Shown here: positions 50,286 through 61,879 of the stretch, one piece after another
How the letters are laid out: the number at the start of each line of letters is the position of its first letter
Numbering within the stretch: position 1 is the stretch's first letter
From: Viscum album
Taxonomy: Eukaryota; Streptophyta; Magnoliopsida; Santalales; Viscaceae
NCBI GenBank assembly: GCA_963277665.1
Contig: OY728131.1
Coordinates: 1,395,028,688 to 1,395,092,687, forward strand
Direction: 5' to 3'
DNA: 64,000 nucleotides
Program-made: the position numbers and the translations under genes
Notes under the pieces: model-generated
The model's input: the letters and a program-made list of their open reading frames with translations, nothing else
Told to the model about the DNA's origin: nothing
The model's database searches: none

Positions 50286-52880
50286 TGTCCCAAACTCGAA
50301 TGCCACCTGAAAGGTTCCCCGGGCAGAATGGTCCACAGGGCCTCTAGTGAATCTCCTAATATTCTAGAGCATTCTTACTATAATTGAGTTTATGGGGTGT
50401 GTACATGGACAAACTATTCCCCCATTACCAAAGAGTAGTCTAGTGTCTGAATTTAAATAGGGGTAAATACTATAATAAATATAAGTAACAAAAGGAACAT
50501 CAAAAAACAGTGACAATAATAACAATAACAAAAAAATCGAATATCATTCAACAACTGATGATATTTCATATCACAAGTAAAATGGAAAATATGGATACAA
50601 GACAATAGTTATAACATGTTCCACATAAGTAAAAGGAGATCACATACTATCCCAGTCATCTTAGGATCCAACATGGTAGTCTTTTATCAAGCTCTATACT
50701 ATACATAAATAAATTAGGAGTTTGAATCTATATTCTTCCCTTTGTCAACACCCAAAACCATATAATCTACTCTGGGTACCAAATGACTCATAGATAAGGT
50801 GTGAGGTAAATCTCAGTGGGCCACCACCAATGTTTTCTATAACATTCGGCTTGAGTAATGGAAATGTAAAGTTTACAAGCAATAACATGTAATAAAAATA
50901 AGTAAAATTTAAATAAATACACAAGAACCTACTACAACACTTGGATGGTGTCTGAACATGTAACAATTTCATTATTTTATTGTTAATAGTTTATAACATA
51001 TCACATTTTAAGAACATTGAAGGTTCCAAGTTGTAATAATGAAAACTGTAATGATATTCAATAGTGAAGTCCCAGTGTAAAAAGCAAGGAGACGTAGACC
51101 TCATGGGTCTCTAAATTAGGAATAAATATATATTTTCATGGGGTAATAGTGTAATCAGAGTATCGTATTCCAGGGAAATCTACAATGAGTCGCCTACCGA
51201 GTCCAAGGAGTTCATCAATGGTAAAAAAGGGCTAAGCCATGACTGGGCCTGATGGGTTTTTAACATGGAACGAACATGTCATTGATGGATCCAAGGAGTG
51301 TCTATGAGGCATACTATAATGATATTAAAGTTAACATTCAGTGTCCTATCAGGAATCCATGGAATAGAAAAGTATAGGGATCTATGTGGGTCTCAACCTA
51401 ATCAAGACATATTCTTGAATCAGAATGGGGTTCTCAATTGCTCATGGAATTCTTTGACCATAATCCAAGGCGATCTCAAGTCTAGCCACTCCTATTTGAA
51501 AATGAAGTAAAATAAAATTTATTTTGTTTTATTTTTTACCGTTCATTATTGTTATAATTTCATGTAGCATGCAAACTTTTAATCCGGTTGTAATTAAACA
51601 ATAATTCCATTTGGTCCAACCATTGCCTTCCATTAGTTTGACAACGACAAGTATCAGGAAACCTTTATTAATTATCTTTATGGTTTGTTCAATAATAAAG
51701 TTTAATTACTATACCTTAAATTAATCTGGTAAGGGTTTATATGGACATGAAACCTATTAATCATTCACATTTAATCTGATTGAGTCATATACTTAGTATA
51801 AATACCAATTTCAATTTCACATTTAATTATAAATTGAATAATTTAACTTAGGCAGGTCTAGTAGTGAGCATTCATATTTATTTTGATTATTATATTCACA
51901 ATATAATGAATCTATTTAATATAGAAACGTTTACCCTTAGGAAGGTCAAGAAAAGGAACACCCAATCTATGATGCAAAAGTGTCAAAACACTAAACAACA
52001 ATTTTTAAATAACATCCTACATTGGATGAATGGAATAGTGTAAGTTAGCACCAAAAATTAATCACATATTTAGAAAGAAATTAATAATACTGTATTAAAG
52101 AGTATAATTCTAGAATATAAATTCTATAAATAAGACCAAATAAAATTGGGGGTCCCCTCATTATAATTCAAAAATCAACGAACTCAAGGGCTGAGTTATA
52201 TAACAAACACTTTAGTCTTTTACAAATCTCCTCCTCTAGTGTTTGACCTTCATTTTGATCTAATTATAGTAAATCAAAGAAATTTTGAAAATTTCTCATA
52301 CTCCAATGTCTAGGTCGAGAGAAAGAGAAGAGAGGGACAGCTTAAACATACTCGAGTACTTACAATGGAACATCCAACACGATGAATGAAATCTTGATCA
52401 ACTCCCAGATGAAAAAGATGTCTTGATCCCTATATTTCCCCTTAAAAACATCCAAAATTATATCCATAGTGGTAAATCCCCCTCAAAAAAGGATTATGGA
52501 TGAAGGAGGGATTAATAAGATTGTAAATGGAAAATTTGACATTTTACCTAAAAAATAGCATGTGCATGTCATAAAAACCTATTCAAAACCGTGCATAGTT
52601 ATATAGGAAAGTTTTTCTTTCACGGTTAGGCTACATTTTTATGCGCCAACCATGCAAGGTGGATCTATCTAAAAAAACACCATCTGCACAGTTAGGAAAA
52701 TTGTGTGCCAACCTTGCGACTTGGAATATTTTCCAAAAAATATGGGATTGGGGATTCAAACATTCCCCCAACACCACTGAGACCTTTACTAACCCATTAG
52801 AAATTCATATTAGGTCTAATGTAAATATTTTGACAAAAATTTAAAGGATATATACATGAGTGAAAAACCAGGTTCTTACA
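50286..52880 (-). repeat. Element I: solo LTR inserted in element E pol
   Basis: Plus-strand edges TGTCCCAAACTCGA and GGTTCTTACA fit the TG/CA ends of gypsy LTRs in minus orientation (the minus strand starts TGTAAGAACC). Inner landmarks resemble the LTR of element G, for example AATCTCAGTGGGCC near 50,810 against AATCTCACTGAGC near 55,937. There is no interior and no second copy, so it is a solo LTR, the usual product of LTR-LTR recombination. It separates the GPY/F module of E from its 3' end. Flanks TATGA and TTGAC do not form a clean duplication. Open frames within it are not genes. Confidence 0.65.
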
Positions 52881-53002
52881 TTGACTTATTCAGTGTGTCT
52901 TGGATTTTGAGATATTTTACTAACAAAATAGTTATTTGTCAATGTGAACCAAAGATGTTTGGGAATATAGGTTGGGGATGGAATTCTTTTTAATGGGTAG
53001 GT
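52881..53002 (+). other. Element E interior, 3' end
   Basis: The short stretch between the solo LTR and the 3' LTR, where the chromodomain should lie; it may hold an eroded trace of it but cannot be read with confidence. It ends in a purine-rich GGTTGGGGATGGAA, the possible polypurine tract. Confidence 0.35.
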
Positions 53003-53489
53003 TGTACCACCCCACCATTAATTGTGCTATGAATCCGGTTTAATTTTTGAGCGATCATGTGTAAATTTTTTCTATAAGTTCTGTTCGATTTAATTTCAAA
53101 TTATTAATAAATTTTTGTTTAAGTTGTATTTTAAATAATTTTGGTGATTCCATGTGTTACTTGGAGACTAGAGGTATATTTTAAAAAAACTCAGGTTCCC
53201 TTATACATAATGGGGTTTGATTGAACTATAGGATTTGTCGGGTTAGGAATGATTAAATATTAAATTATTGGAATGGTTTTGAAAGCTAGGGTTTTGTGAT
53301 TTTTTTCCATGTATATTAGTATTTGGGGTGGTCTAAAAGTGAGTTATAGGTGCAGTGGATGTGTTTTGGGAAACCCATATATGGTTGGTATTTCCCAAAA
53401 TTTGGAACATTTCATTACTAAAATAAGGTTCCTCCAAGACCCATGCATGGTCACCCCTACAGGGTTACCCATAACTATGACACCCTTAC

Positions 53490-53690
53490 ATTGGTAATGT
53501 TTATGGATTCACCCTTATATGGGAGACCCATATTTGGTCACCCTTATATGGGTGACCCGTACAAAGTTCACACTAATATAACGACTCATATGTGGTCACC
53601 CCTACATGGGTGACCTATACATAGGTCTCCCTTATATGGGGGAACCCTATGTGAGTCATCCATATGTGGTTGACTACTTAATTTCACCCC
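53490..53690. repeat. ~30-bp palindromic tandem array in element E 3' LTR
   Basis: Units of 28-30 bp, the best being GGTCACCC, six bases, GGGTGACC, which would fold into an 8-bp hairpin. About six units, some eroded. Weaker remains of the same motif are in the 5' LTR at 43,230-43,400. Confidence 0.7.
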
Positions 53691-54479
53691 ACCCATAGGT
53701 ATACAAATACATATGTGGTTTCCATAATGTAGAATTACAATACATGACCTAACTATTATATTGGTTTTTCTAAGGGTTTGAAAATGTCCAAGTGCTAGAA
53801 GACCCTTTACCTGGGACTAGAGATTGGTGTTGGATGGTCTTAATGGGGAAAAAAATAATTAATTCAGTAGTTTAAAAAATTAAATAAAATATTAAAGTGG
53901 GGAAATAAAAGGATTGGGTATTCAAAGGATGACATGGAGTATTTACCTGCAATTTACATTCCAGGATGCGCCTTAGCCTTGTAGATCTCCTCTTCATCAT
54001 GATGTTGCATCTTAATCTTTTAAAATTCAGGATTCATTCGATATGGTGAGTATATAGGAGATAATCACACAATCTATATCCTTTATTGTATATTTTATAC
54101 TATAATTTCTTGGTCTTATTCAATGTATGTCCATTCCTGTCTAATTTTAGTGTTTTTTATATAAGTCTATAATTCCTCTTATTTGATATTGGATTTACAT
54201 CTTATATCCAAAAAGTATACTTCTATAAACCTAAGGTAGGTGGTCCTTATTATATTATTTAAATTTAGTACCCTTTTCATAGTGCGTGTTATGTGTATTC
54301 TTGCTAAATTTATTCACATTAACTTAAAACACTATTAAATAACATTAAATGGTTTGTTCATATAATAAATTCATTTCCAAGATGGTTCATAAATATGGTT
54401 AAAATAAAAATGAAAATTATAAGGGAGATGTAAATGCTAGATAACCTACAATGAAAAAATATGTAATGTGATATGTTCT

Positions 54480-54800
54480 TGTTTTATAGTTGGGAGTGTT
54501 ATCCATAGAGATCCTAATGGTTTTTTCTAATTTCTTATCTTGGAGTGCATTCCCTTAAGGTTAATATGGATGGTTATTTCTTCTTGACATGGAATGCCCA
54601 CCTATGAGGTATAAATGGATGGTTCTTTCTTCTTGATATGTAATTTCCCCCTCTTTGCTCTAGATGGATGGTTGTTGATTCCTTATAGGAAGTGTCTACC
54701 ATTGAGGTATTGGCGGATAGTTCTTATTTCCTAGAAAGGAGTGTCTTCCTCTATGTTATAGATGGATAGTTTGTGTTTCCTCATAGGGACTATATACTCT
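54480..54800 (+). repeat. ~49-bp tandem array in element E 3' LTR
   Basis: Units of 48-50 bp starting TGGATGGTT and carrying a GTGTCTNCC-like core. Partner of the array at 44,160-44,480. Confidence 0.8.
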
Positions 54801-55568
54801 TTAATTATAGATTATTGGTTCATCTTTCCTGGTTGGGTGTTTGCATGACCTTGATTTTTAGATGTGAATACAACCTTTAGAGACATCTAAAACAATACAA
54901 TAAGGAATGGATAGTCATGGATGTTATGTAAGTGATTGGGTATTGATGAAAATTTATTTTTTATTTTTTATTTTTTATTATAAACATCAGCATGTACGAT
55001 CTATTAGACTGTATATGTTTATAGACATAGTTAGTTATGTATTACTGAGTTGTAATCACATCCTACTCAAGAAACCTTGGGTACTGAAGAATACTTCATG
55101 GTTGTAGGAAAGTTCAGTGTTAATATCCATATAATTAATGGTTGATGATTTATTGATTAATAGATTGGGGGAAAAGAGTAGAAAATTACACCAAACTAGT
55201 TTTTTTATTCTTCCCAATTTTGATATTTTTTTCATTTTTATGCTATTTCATATGATCCACCTGTGGGGGTATACCTTGTATTTATGAAGTTTATATAGCT
55301 TCATTTTGAGATTGAATAATTTATGTTTATTTATTCTCACATTCCATAATGTTTTTTTCAACTTGTTATCTTATGTATAATAATTTTCTTATTTCCAATA
55401 TTATTTCATTCTAATATGATTGTATATTCTCTCCAAAATAACATCATACACCATCATTTCCAGTTGTCATCCTCTAGGGTATGAGGAAGTTAAAATAATT
55501 TGATGTAACAAAACCAGTATGAATAATAATCAGTGGTCTTGTTTTGGGGATCTAAAAAACCCCCTTTT

Positions 55569-58271
55569 GTAACGACCCGTCCTAGTGGGGCCCAAGCCGC
55601 AACTCCCCAAGCCCACCTCCAATAGGCCAGGGGCTGGTGACTAGCATCGAGTAGGAATATCACTTACATGGGAGGAATTTCCTATAAACCTGTACACACA
55701 CACACACATCTCCAAGCCCACAAAGCTGAAAAGTGAGAACTACTAATAATAGAAATGCATTCATACACTAAAATCCCAACCAACAGAGTACGATAGGAAC
55801 GTAAAGTACTGTAAGTTAGAAAAAAGGGGCCAAAAGTACAAGCCCACCAAAAGAAAGTCTATAACAAAGTCCAACCTAAATATAATGTTACTGGGACTGC
55901 AATTTGTAGCCGTAGGAACACACCTCGGCCTATCTAATCTCACTGAGCATAGTCTAGTCCTGGTCCACCAAGAATCCTGTCAAAGGCTCGCTAATCTGCA
56001 CAAGACACGACACGTACTCGAAAACCCCGTGTAAGGGTGAGTATAACAATACCCACAAGGACACCTGAAACCATAAAGCAAATAAAACATGGTAAATACC
56101 ACAATGGAAAGATACAATCAGCTCCACACAGTATATGTCTATAGAAAATATAACAAGAATATCTAGATATACTCATACTAAATCGACTATCACGATATCA
56201 CCACTAAGATCAAGATTAAAGATTACACTAATCATGTAACAAGGAGAACACACTCCTAGGTCTGAAGAGAGAGATACAAAGTACTCATTCTGGGAGAACA
56301 CAGTCCACAATTACTTGAGAACATGATGCTCAAATGAGGATCACAACCAATAGCCACATGGTGATCCCAACAACTCAGTCTGAACTAATAAGCTAAGTAG
56401 AGGATCGAAACCTGGGTAATGTTTGTCATGTCAATACCAAGAACTCTACCTAGGGTACTGGGAATGAATAGAGGATCTGGCTCCAAGTCTCACAGAGGGG
56501 GTTCCAAAAACACAATTCAAGAAGTCCTACTGAAAGGATCATACTCATGTATGTAGGAAATGATATTGGAAACCTTCAAGAGCAAGAGCAAGGGGATGAA
56601 CCCTAGGGAGACTAGTCCAATTCATAGAAGTCAACTGGCTCAAGCCATGTAAAATAGGTTACACATAGTGTATTATGGTTACATGCCGTATTCCTTGACT
56701 CTGGGTACATCCCGTGTAAACGACACGTGTCATTCGTCCAAGCTGTGTAAAACTAGACTATACGACCTGTAGTAGGGTTACAAGCCATGTTCCATGAACC
56801 CGAGTACTACCCGTGTAAATAGACCGTGTCGGAAATCGAAGTCATGTAGGAAAGAATATATAGGACGTGTAAGTCAAAGAACACACCGTGTCCTGTCGTC
56901 TGGAAAAACACCTGTGTACCCTGGTCGTATTCTTGTACACGGTGTTTGTCCGTGTTGCCAAACCATGTAGCAGTACACGGGGTATCCCATGTATCTGGCT
57001 GGGTCTGGCCTGGGAAGGGTATACACATCGTGTCCTTGTCCGTGTACCCAACCTGTGTCCATGTACTCCCGAAGTACATGCCAAGTAGTATGCCGACGAA
57101 CACACGCCATGTAACCCATACTACACGACGTGTAGTCGGGATTTTTTCAGAAACTCCATCTTACTCCTTGCGCTTCAGGATATCTTTCGGCCCTCGATTC
57201 TATCATCCGTTTCCAGCGAAACTCAAGACGCTAGGTCACCTCGTCACCGTGATGCTGAATCTGTGGGTTTCAGGCCTTTGATCGGCTCCGAAATCCGATT
57301 CCGGCCACCAGTGTGAATTTTTTTTGAAAAATGATATATTCCAAACTACTTCGATCCGTCATCGCACCTCCGCATGATCACTGCGTTGTCGATTCTTCAA
57401 TTTGGGATCGTTGCGTCACATAACAGATGCACAAGAATCCGTTGTTCATCTCCCCGTGAATAACGTGAAGAATGCATGAAAGAAAAAGGCATGAAAAAGC
57501 CAATGAAAGAAATTTGAGGAATGAACCTCCACCGTGGTTTGTCACGGCATTGATCTGCTCCCTTTAATAGGTTTAAACGGAGAAAAATCAACAAAAATAA
57601 ATAAACATGGATAAATTTTACAATATCCCCGCAAAATCCCATCCTGTAATTACGATCGATCCACAGGTTGATCTGTTCGGTGATTAGTCCGTGTTCATCG
57701 TAGGAATCAAGAACGGGGAAAATAAATCACAAAGAGATCAAATGCCCTACATTGATCCATGACGTTCATTGGATGAGATCTGGTTGCCGCATCATCGTCG
57801 TTGCTTCGGGGGGTTTTCTCTAGAGCCTCCAGAGCCTCCAAGGGTTTTAGGATTATGAGGTTTTTAACCCTGGACTCTTGCGTAAACCTTTATTTTAAAG
57901 GACAAAAGAAAAAGATTTCACTACAGTAACGATTTTTAATAAAATATTTTTAATAAATATTTTATTAAGGTTACGTCTAAAAACAAGATTTCACCACCGA
58001 TCTTCACCAGCTGGTGTTAGGTCTCTTCTAGGGTAAACCAGCTACTGGACACAACAATGCCTTCAGATTTCCGATCTGAGCACATGATCAGGAGTTATTC
58101 AACTTTTTCGGTTAAACCCCTAGCACGTGTAAATTAAATTATTTAATTTAATTCAAACATTTGTTCTAGGCTCACCGGGCCTTGGAACATCACGTCATCT
58201 TGAAGACTGGTCTCGAAATAATTTCCACATAATATTAAAATAAAACAAGGAAAAAAATATGGGACATTACA
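55569..58271 (-). repeat. Element G 3' LTR (2.7 kb)
   Basis: Plus-strand edges TGTAACGACCC and GGGACATTACA form matched TGTAA/TTACA termini. The first 860 bp are repeated at 63,141-64,000. It contains a (CA) run at about 55,692, two loose GGAGAACACA repeats at about 56,245-56,310, a CCGTGT/ACACGG-rich zone (56,640-57,140) and a GC-rich stretch at 57,150-57,850. Overlapping open frames on both strands in 56,800-57,280 come from the repeat zone and are not genes. Confidence 0.85.
56640..57140. repeat. CCGTGT / ACACGG motif cluster in element G LTR
   Basis: Many copies of CCGTGT and its complement ACACGG, plus decayed forms such as CCATGT, at irregular 15-40 bp spacing on both strands. The motif pair is palindromic. 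Confidence 0.7.
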
Positions 58272-58321
58272 TCACAACCACCATACGGCTTTTAAGTCCC
58301 CAACAAGTCAAATCAAAGGCT

Positions 58322-59796
58322 ACTCAAAATGATGTGGGTACTGCTCAAGAATCTGAGCCTCCCTCTACCACGTGAACTCCTGGAGATTCCCGTGATACCA
58401 CCAGACACAGATAAAGGGAATAGATTGGCCAAGAAGGATCTTCTCCTGTTGATCCTCGATCTCCACTGGGTAATCAACAAATGTCACTCCATCATCGATG
58501 TCCAACTCCCCCAGTCGATAATGTGCGATGGATCATTCACGTACTTCCACAACTGCAAAACATGGATGATGTTGTGTACCCAGTCCATCAGAGGAGGTGG
58601 ATCCAAGCAGTATTCCACCTCGCCAACTCTACTTAGAATCTGAAAAGGCCCTATGAACCTCAGAGATAGCTTGACGCCTCGACCAAATCTTTGAAATCCA
58701 CATTGAGGTGAGACCCAAAGAAACACATGGTCTCCCTCATCGAACTCCAAGGGACTCCGTCTCCTGTCGGCATAAGACATCTGCTAACTCTGTACAGTCT
58801 TCATCTTCTCCTTAACGACCTGCACCTTCTCTATATTAGCTCACACCATCTCTGGGCCCATGATTGTTGACTCTCTTAGGTCAGTCCAGTAAAGTGGTGA
58901 CCTGCAAGGTTGCCCATACAAAGTCTTGAATGGTACCATAACAATAGTGGAGTGATAACTATTGTTATAAGAAAATTCCACTAGTGGTAGGTGATCCTCC
59001 CAACTACGACTAAAGTCAAGTTTGTAAGCTCATAGAATATCCTCTAAAACCTAGATGGTCCGCTCAATCTGACAATCAGTTTGAGGATGAAATGTTGTGC
59101 TCTAGCGTATCTGAGCCCCAAAATATTCCTGTAATCTCTTCCAAAACCAAGATGTGAAACGAGCATCATGATCTAAGACAATTGTGGATGGAACTCCATG
59201 AAGTATAACTATCTCCTACATGTAGAGGCGTCCCAATCTCTCTACCAAACTCTTCTCCCTCATGGCATGGAAGTCATACGACATGGTGAGTCGATCAACG
59301 ATCTCCCAGATGGCATCGATTCCCCTGGACGTACATGGTAATCCCATCATGAATTCTATGGACATCTCATCCCACTTCCACTCTGGCACCTCAAGGGGCT
59401 GAGTCAATCCGGCTGGCACCTGGTTCTCAGCCTTTACTTGCTGACAAGTAAGGAACCAAGAAACAAACTGTGCCACACTCTTCTTCATTCCTAGCCACCA
59501 GAACTGATGTCGGAGGTCCTGGTACATCTTTTCCACACCTGGATGCATCGCCAAAGGAGATGAATGGAACTCCCTCAGAACCTCCTCCCACAACGTCCCT
59601 GGCACTACTGTGTGCCCTCTAAAAAGAATGATGTGCTCCCAGCCCTTTGAATATCCATCGGTAGCTTCACCTGTGGATATCTGAGCACGTAGAGTCTCAT
59701 ATCTAGCATCCTCATGTTGTGCTTCTCTAAATCGTAGTAATAGTGGAGAGGTAACAACCATCGACTGAAGGTAAGCTCTGTCATCTCTATCCTCAA
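58322..59796 (-). pseudogene. Element G integrase with GPY/F module and chromodomain
   Basis: Integrase would insert the element cDNA into the genome. Minus strand from 59,796: zinc-binding region with HSSPLAMHPG and TCQQVKAENQ, where the first Cys of the pair is replaced (WFLTC). Core: KWDEMSIEF, with the first catalytic Asp changed to Glu, DAIWEIVDRLT, then beyond a stop [10 protein letters not shown] with the second Asp and FHPQTDCQIER with the Glu. The GPY/F module at 58,484-58,780 has EGDHVFLWVSP and RFIGPFQILSRVG. After a frame change the chromodomain follows at 58,500-58,322: VTFVDYPVEI, FICVWWYHGN, FTW-stop and EQYPHHFE, matching the VLW-NH, ATWE and YPHLFE landmarks. Stops and frameshifts make it inactive. 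The chromodomain is what defines the chromovirus class. Confidence 0.85.
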
Positions 59797-61700
59797 AGGA
59801 TAACTGTAAAGGGGCTAACTATCTCATTGCCTTATCCAGCAACTGCGAACTGGATTTCTTACTGAGAGAATCTGCTACAACGTTCCCCTTCCCAAGAGTA
59901 TAAACGATCTCAAAGTCATACTCCTAGAGGAACTCAAGTGATCTCCTCTGTCTCAAATTTAGATCCCTTTGAGAAAAGATATATCAGAGAGACTTGTGAT
60001 CCGAGTAGAAGGTAAATCACTCGCCCATCAGGTAGTGTGACACAACTTCAATGTGAAGACTACCACTTCCAAATCAATATCATGGGTAACAAAGTTCTGC
60101 TTCTGTGGCCTATCCTATCGTGAGTCATAGGCAATCACAGCTTTCCTCTGCCTCAAGGCACAACCAAGCCTGGTTCCTGATGTGTTGAAGAACACTAAGT
60201 ACTTGACACCCACCTCTGGTAATCTCTTGATTGGGGCGCTCATCAGACTCTGCCTCAACTACTGAAAATCCCACTAGCATATCTTGGTCCACACGAAAGG
60301 CTTCCCCTTTAGGGACAAAGCTGTCATGGGTGCTGAAATCCTGGAGAAATAATGAATTAATCTCCGATAGTATCCTGCCAACCCAATGAAACTCCACACC
60401 TCTGTCATGCTCCAGGGTGGATCACATGCCAACACTGCCTCTACCTTGGCTGGGTCCACTGCTACACCATCTTCTGAGATAACGTGTCCCAGAAAGTGGA
60501 CCTCCAGTATCCAGAACTGACACTTCGAGAGTTTCCCATAAAACAGGTTCTCTCAGAGTGTGTCCAGAACCATCCTTAGGACCCTCTCCTGATCCTCCTT
60601 AGATGCAGAGTACACAAGGATATCATCAATGAAGAACACCATGAACCGATCTAGATAGGGCTGAAAGATCCAGTTCATGAGTCCTATAAACACTGTCGTG
60701 GCATTCATCACACCGAAGGGCATCACCGTATACTCAAAGTGACCGTAGTGACATCTGAAAGTCGTCCCCAGTATATCCTCCTCCCATACTCGCAATTGGT
60801 GATTGGATGATCATAGATCAACCTTTGAGGACCATCTTTACCCTCTTAACTGGTCAAAGAGGTCATCAATCCTTGGTAGTGGATACCAGTTCTTCACAGT
60901 CACCTAATTCAAGCGCCGGTAATCCACACATAGCCTCAAGCTTCTGTCTCCCTTTTTGGAAAACAACACTGGAGCCGCCCAGGGTGAAACACTGGGTCTC
61001 ACAAAACCCTTCCTCTACAAGTCTTCCAGCTGCACCCTCGGCTCATGAAGCTCTACGGGAGCCATCCGATATGCAGATGCTGAAATCGGTGTCGTCCCGG
61101 GTTGGAACTCAATGCAGAAATCTATCTCCCGGTGGGAAGGTAGTCTGGGGACATCCTCCGAAAAGACGTCCTTGTACTCGACCTCTACTGCTAGATACTG
61201 GAAACTCGCAGCATCTGCTGTGCCAAGGGCTAGGCTAGCCAACTGATATGAAATCGGTTGTAACTCCCTATGCATGAGTCCATCCCGCGTTTCCTGGGTC
61301 TCATTTTCACCGATGAAGGAGAACCTCATTCCATCACTGCGGACACAATGCACCCTTCTCCTAAAATAGTAAATCTGGGCTTGAATTGTGGATATAAAAT
61401 CCATACCAAGAGTGTCATCATAAGGCCTCGACGCTACCACCAATAGGTTCCAACCAAAACTCCCACCTTAAATGGTCAGGTCAAACTGTCTGCAAAGATG
61501 TGTGATCTTTGAATCTTCTCGAGTCGGTGTTTTTAAGTGTAAGGGTCAAGTCAATAGATCGATAAGAATCTCAATGTCTCGAACAAAATAAGCAGCCATA
61601 AAAGGATGAATAGCACATGTGTCTATCATTACAACAGCCAAAGTATAAAAGAAACAGAATGTACCTCTAATCATTACGGGAATATCTGGGTCATAAGCCT
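59797..61700 (-). pseudogene. Element G protease, reverse transcriptase and RNase H
   Basis: Protease processes the polyprotein; RT and RNase H make the cDNA. Protease: IDTCAIHPF with the active Asp at 61,621-61,623, where the usual DTG is DTC; its end LGMDF is at 61,396-61,410. RT: VFSEDVPRLPSHREIDF and APVELHEPRVQLEDL, then [39 protein letters not shown] and the catalytic FIDDILVYS with both Asp kept (60,622-60,627). Between 61,015 and 60,795 at least four in-frame stops interrupt it. The connection region is at 60,274-60,459 (KVEAVLACDPP, FIGLAGYYRR). RNase H near 60,250-60,120 reads SAPIKRLP and FFNTSGTRLGCAL, with the first catalytic Asp replaced by Asn. Confidence 0.85.
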
Positions 61701-61879
61701 CTACTGCCTGTAGCTGTCCATACCTTTGTCTACAAGCTCCCTGAGCCTGTGGTGGACCCCCGGGGGGTGGTGGTGGCAAAAGGTCAAAATACCAACCACC
61801 TCCAACTACTTTCTCAGCTTCTCTACAATGTCAGCTGCCCCGCGGATCTGTCTGATTCACTAGTTGCCTCTACCTCGGT

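Larger units (their letters stand above)
42787..55555 (+). mobile_element. Element E: decayed Ty3/gypsy (Tekay/Del-like), both LTRs present
   Basis: Plus-strand element with LTRs at 42,787-45,184 and 53,003 to about 55,555, a primer-site remnant at 45,190, and RT then integrase in gypsy order between them. A solo LTR (50,286-52,880, minus) lies inside. Without it the interior is about 5.2 kb, normal for this group. No convincing 5-bp target duplication is visible. Element G begins about 14 bp after the right end. Confidence 0.8.
53003..55555 (+). repeat. Element E 3' LTR (right end approximate)
   Basis: Starts TGTACCACCCC. It aligns with the 5' LTR from its first bases through both arrays to the region around 55,490-55,550 (CAGTATGAATAATAATCAG against CAGTTTGTATGATAATG). 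The last bases before element G are hard to align. Confidence 0.7.

Noticed and set aside
55692..55710. CA microsatellite as a regulatory element
   Set aside because: A short (CA) run inside the element G LTR; the partner LTR at about 63,265 lacks it, so it is a local slippage expansion.
56807..57281. Several overlapping open frames of 66-111 codons on both strands
   Set aside because: They arise from the CCGTGT/ACACGG motif cluster in the element G LTR, which lacks stops in several frames; no domain or codon signal.
58329..58643. 104-codon open frame on the plus strand
   Set aside because: Antisense to the integrase C-terminus and chromodomain of element G.
60807..61238. 143-codon open frame on the plus strand
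   Set aside because: Antisense to the RT of element G, whose minus-strand motifs are unmistakable.
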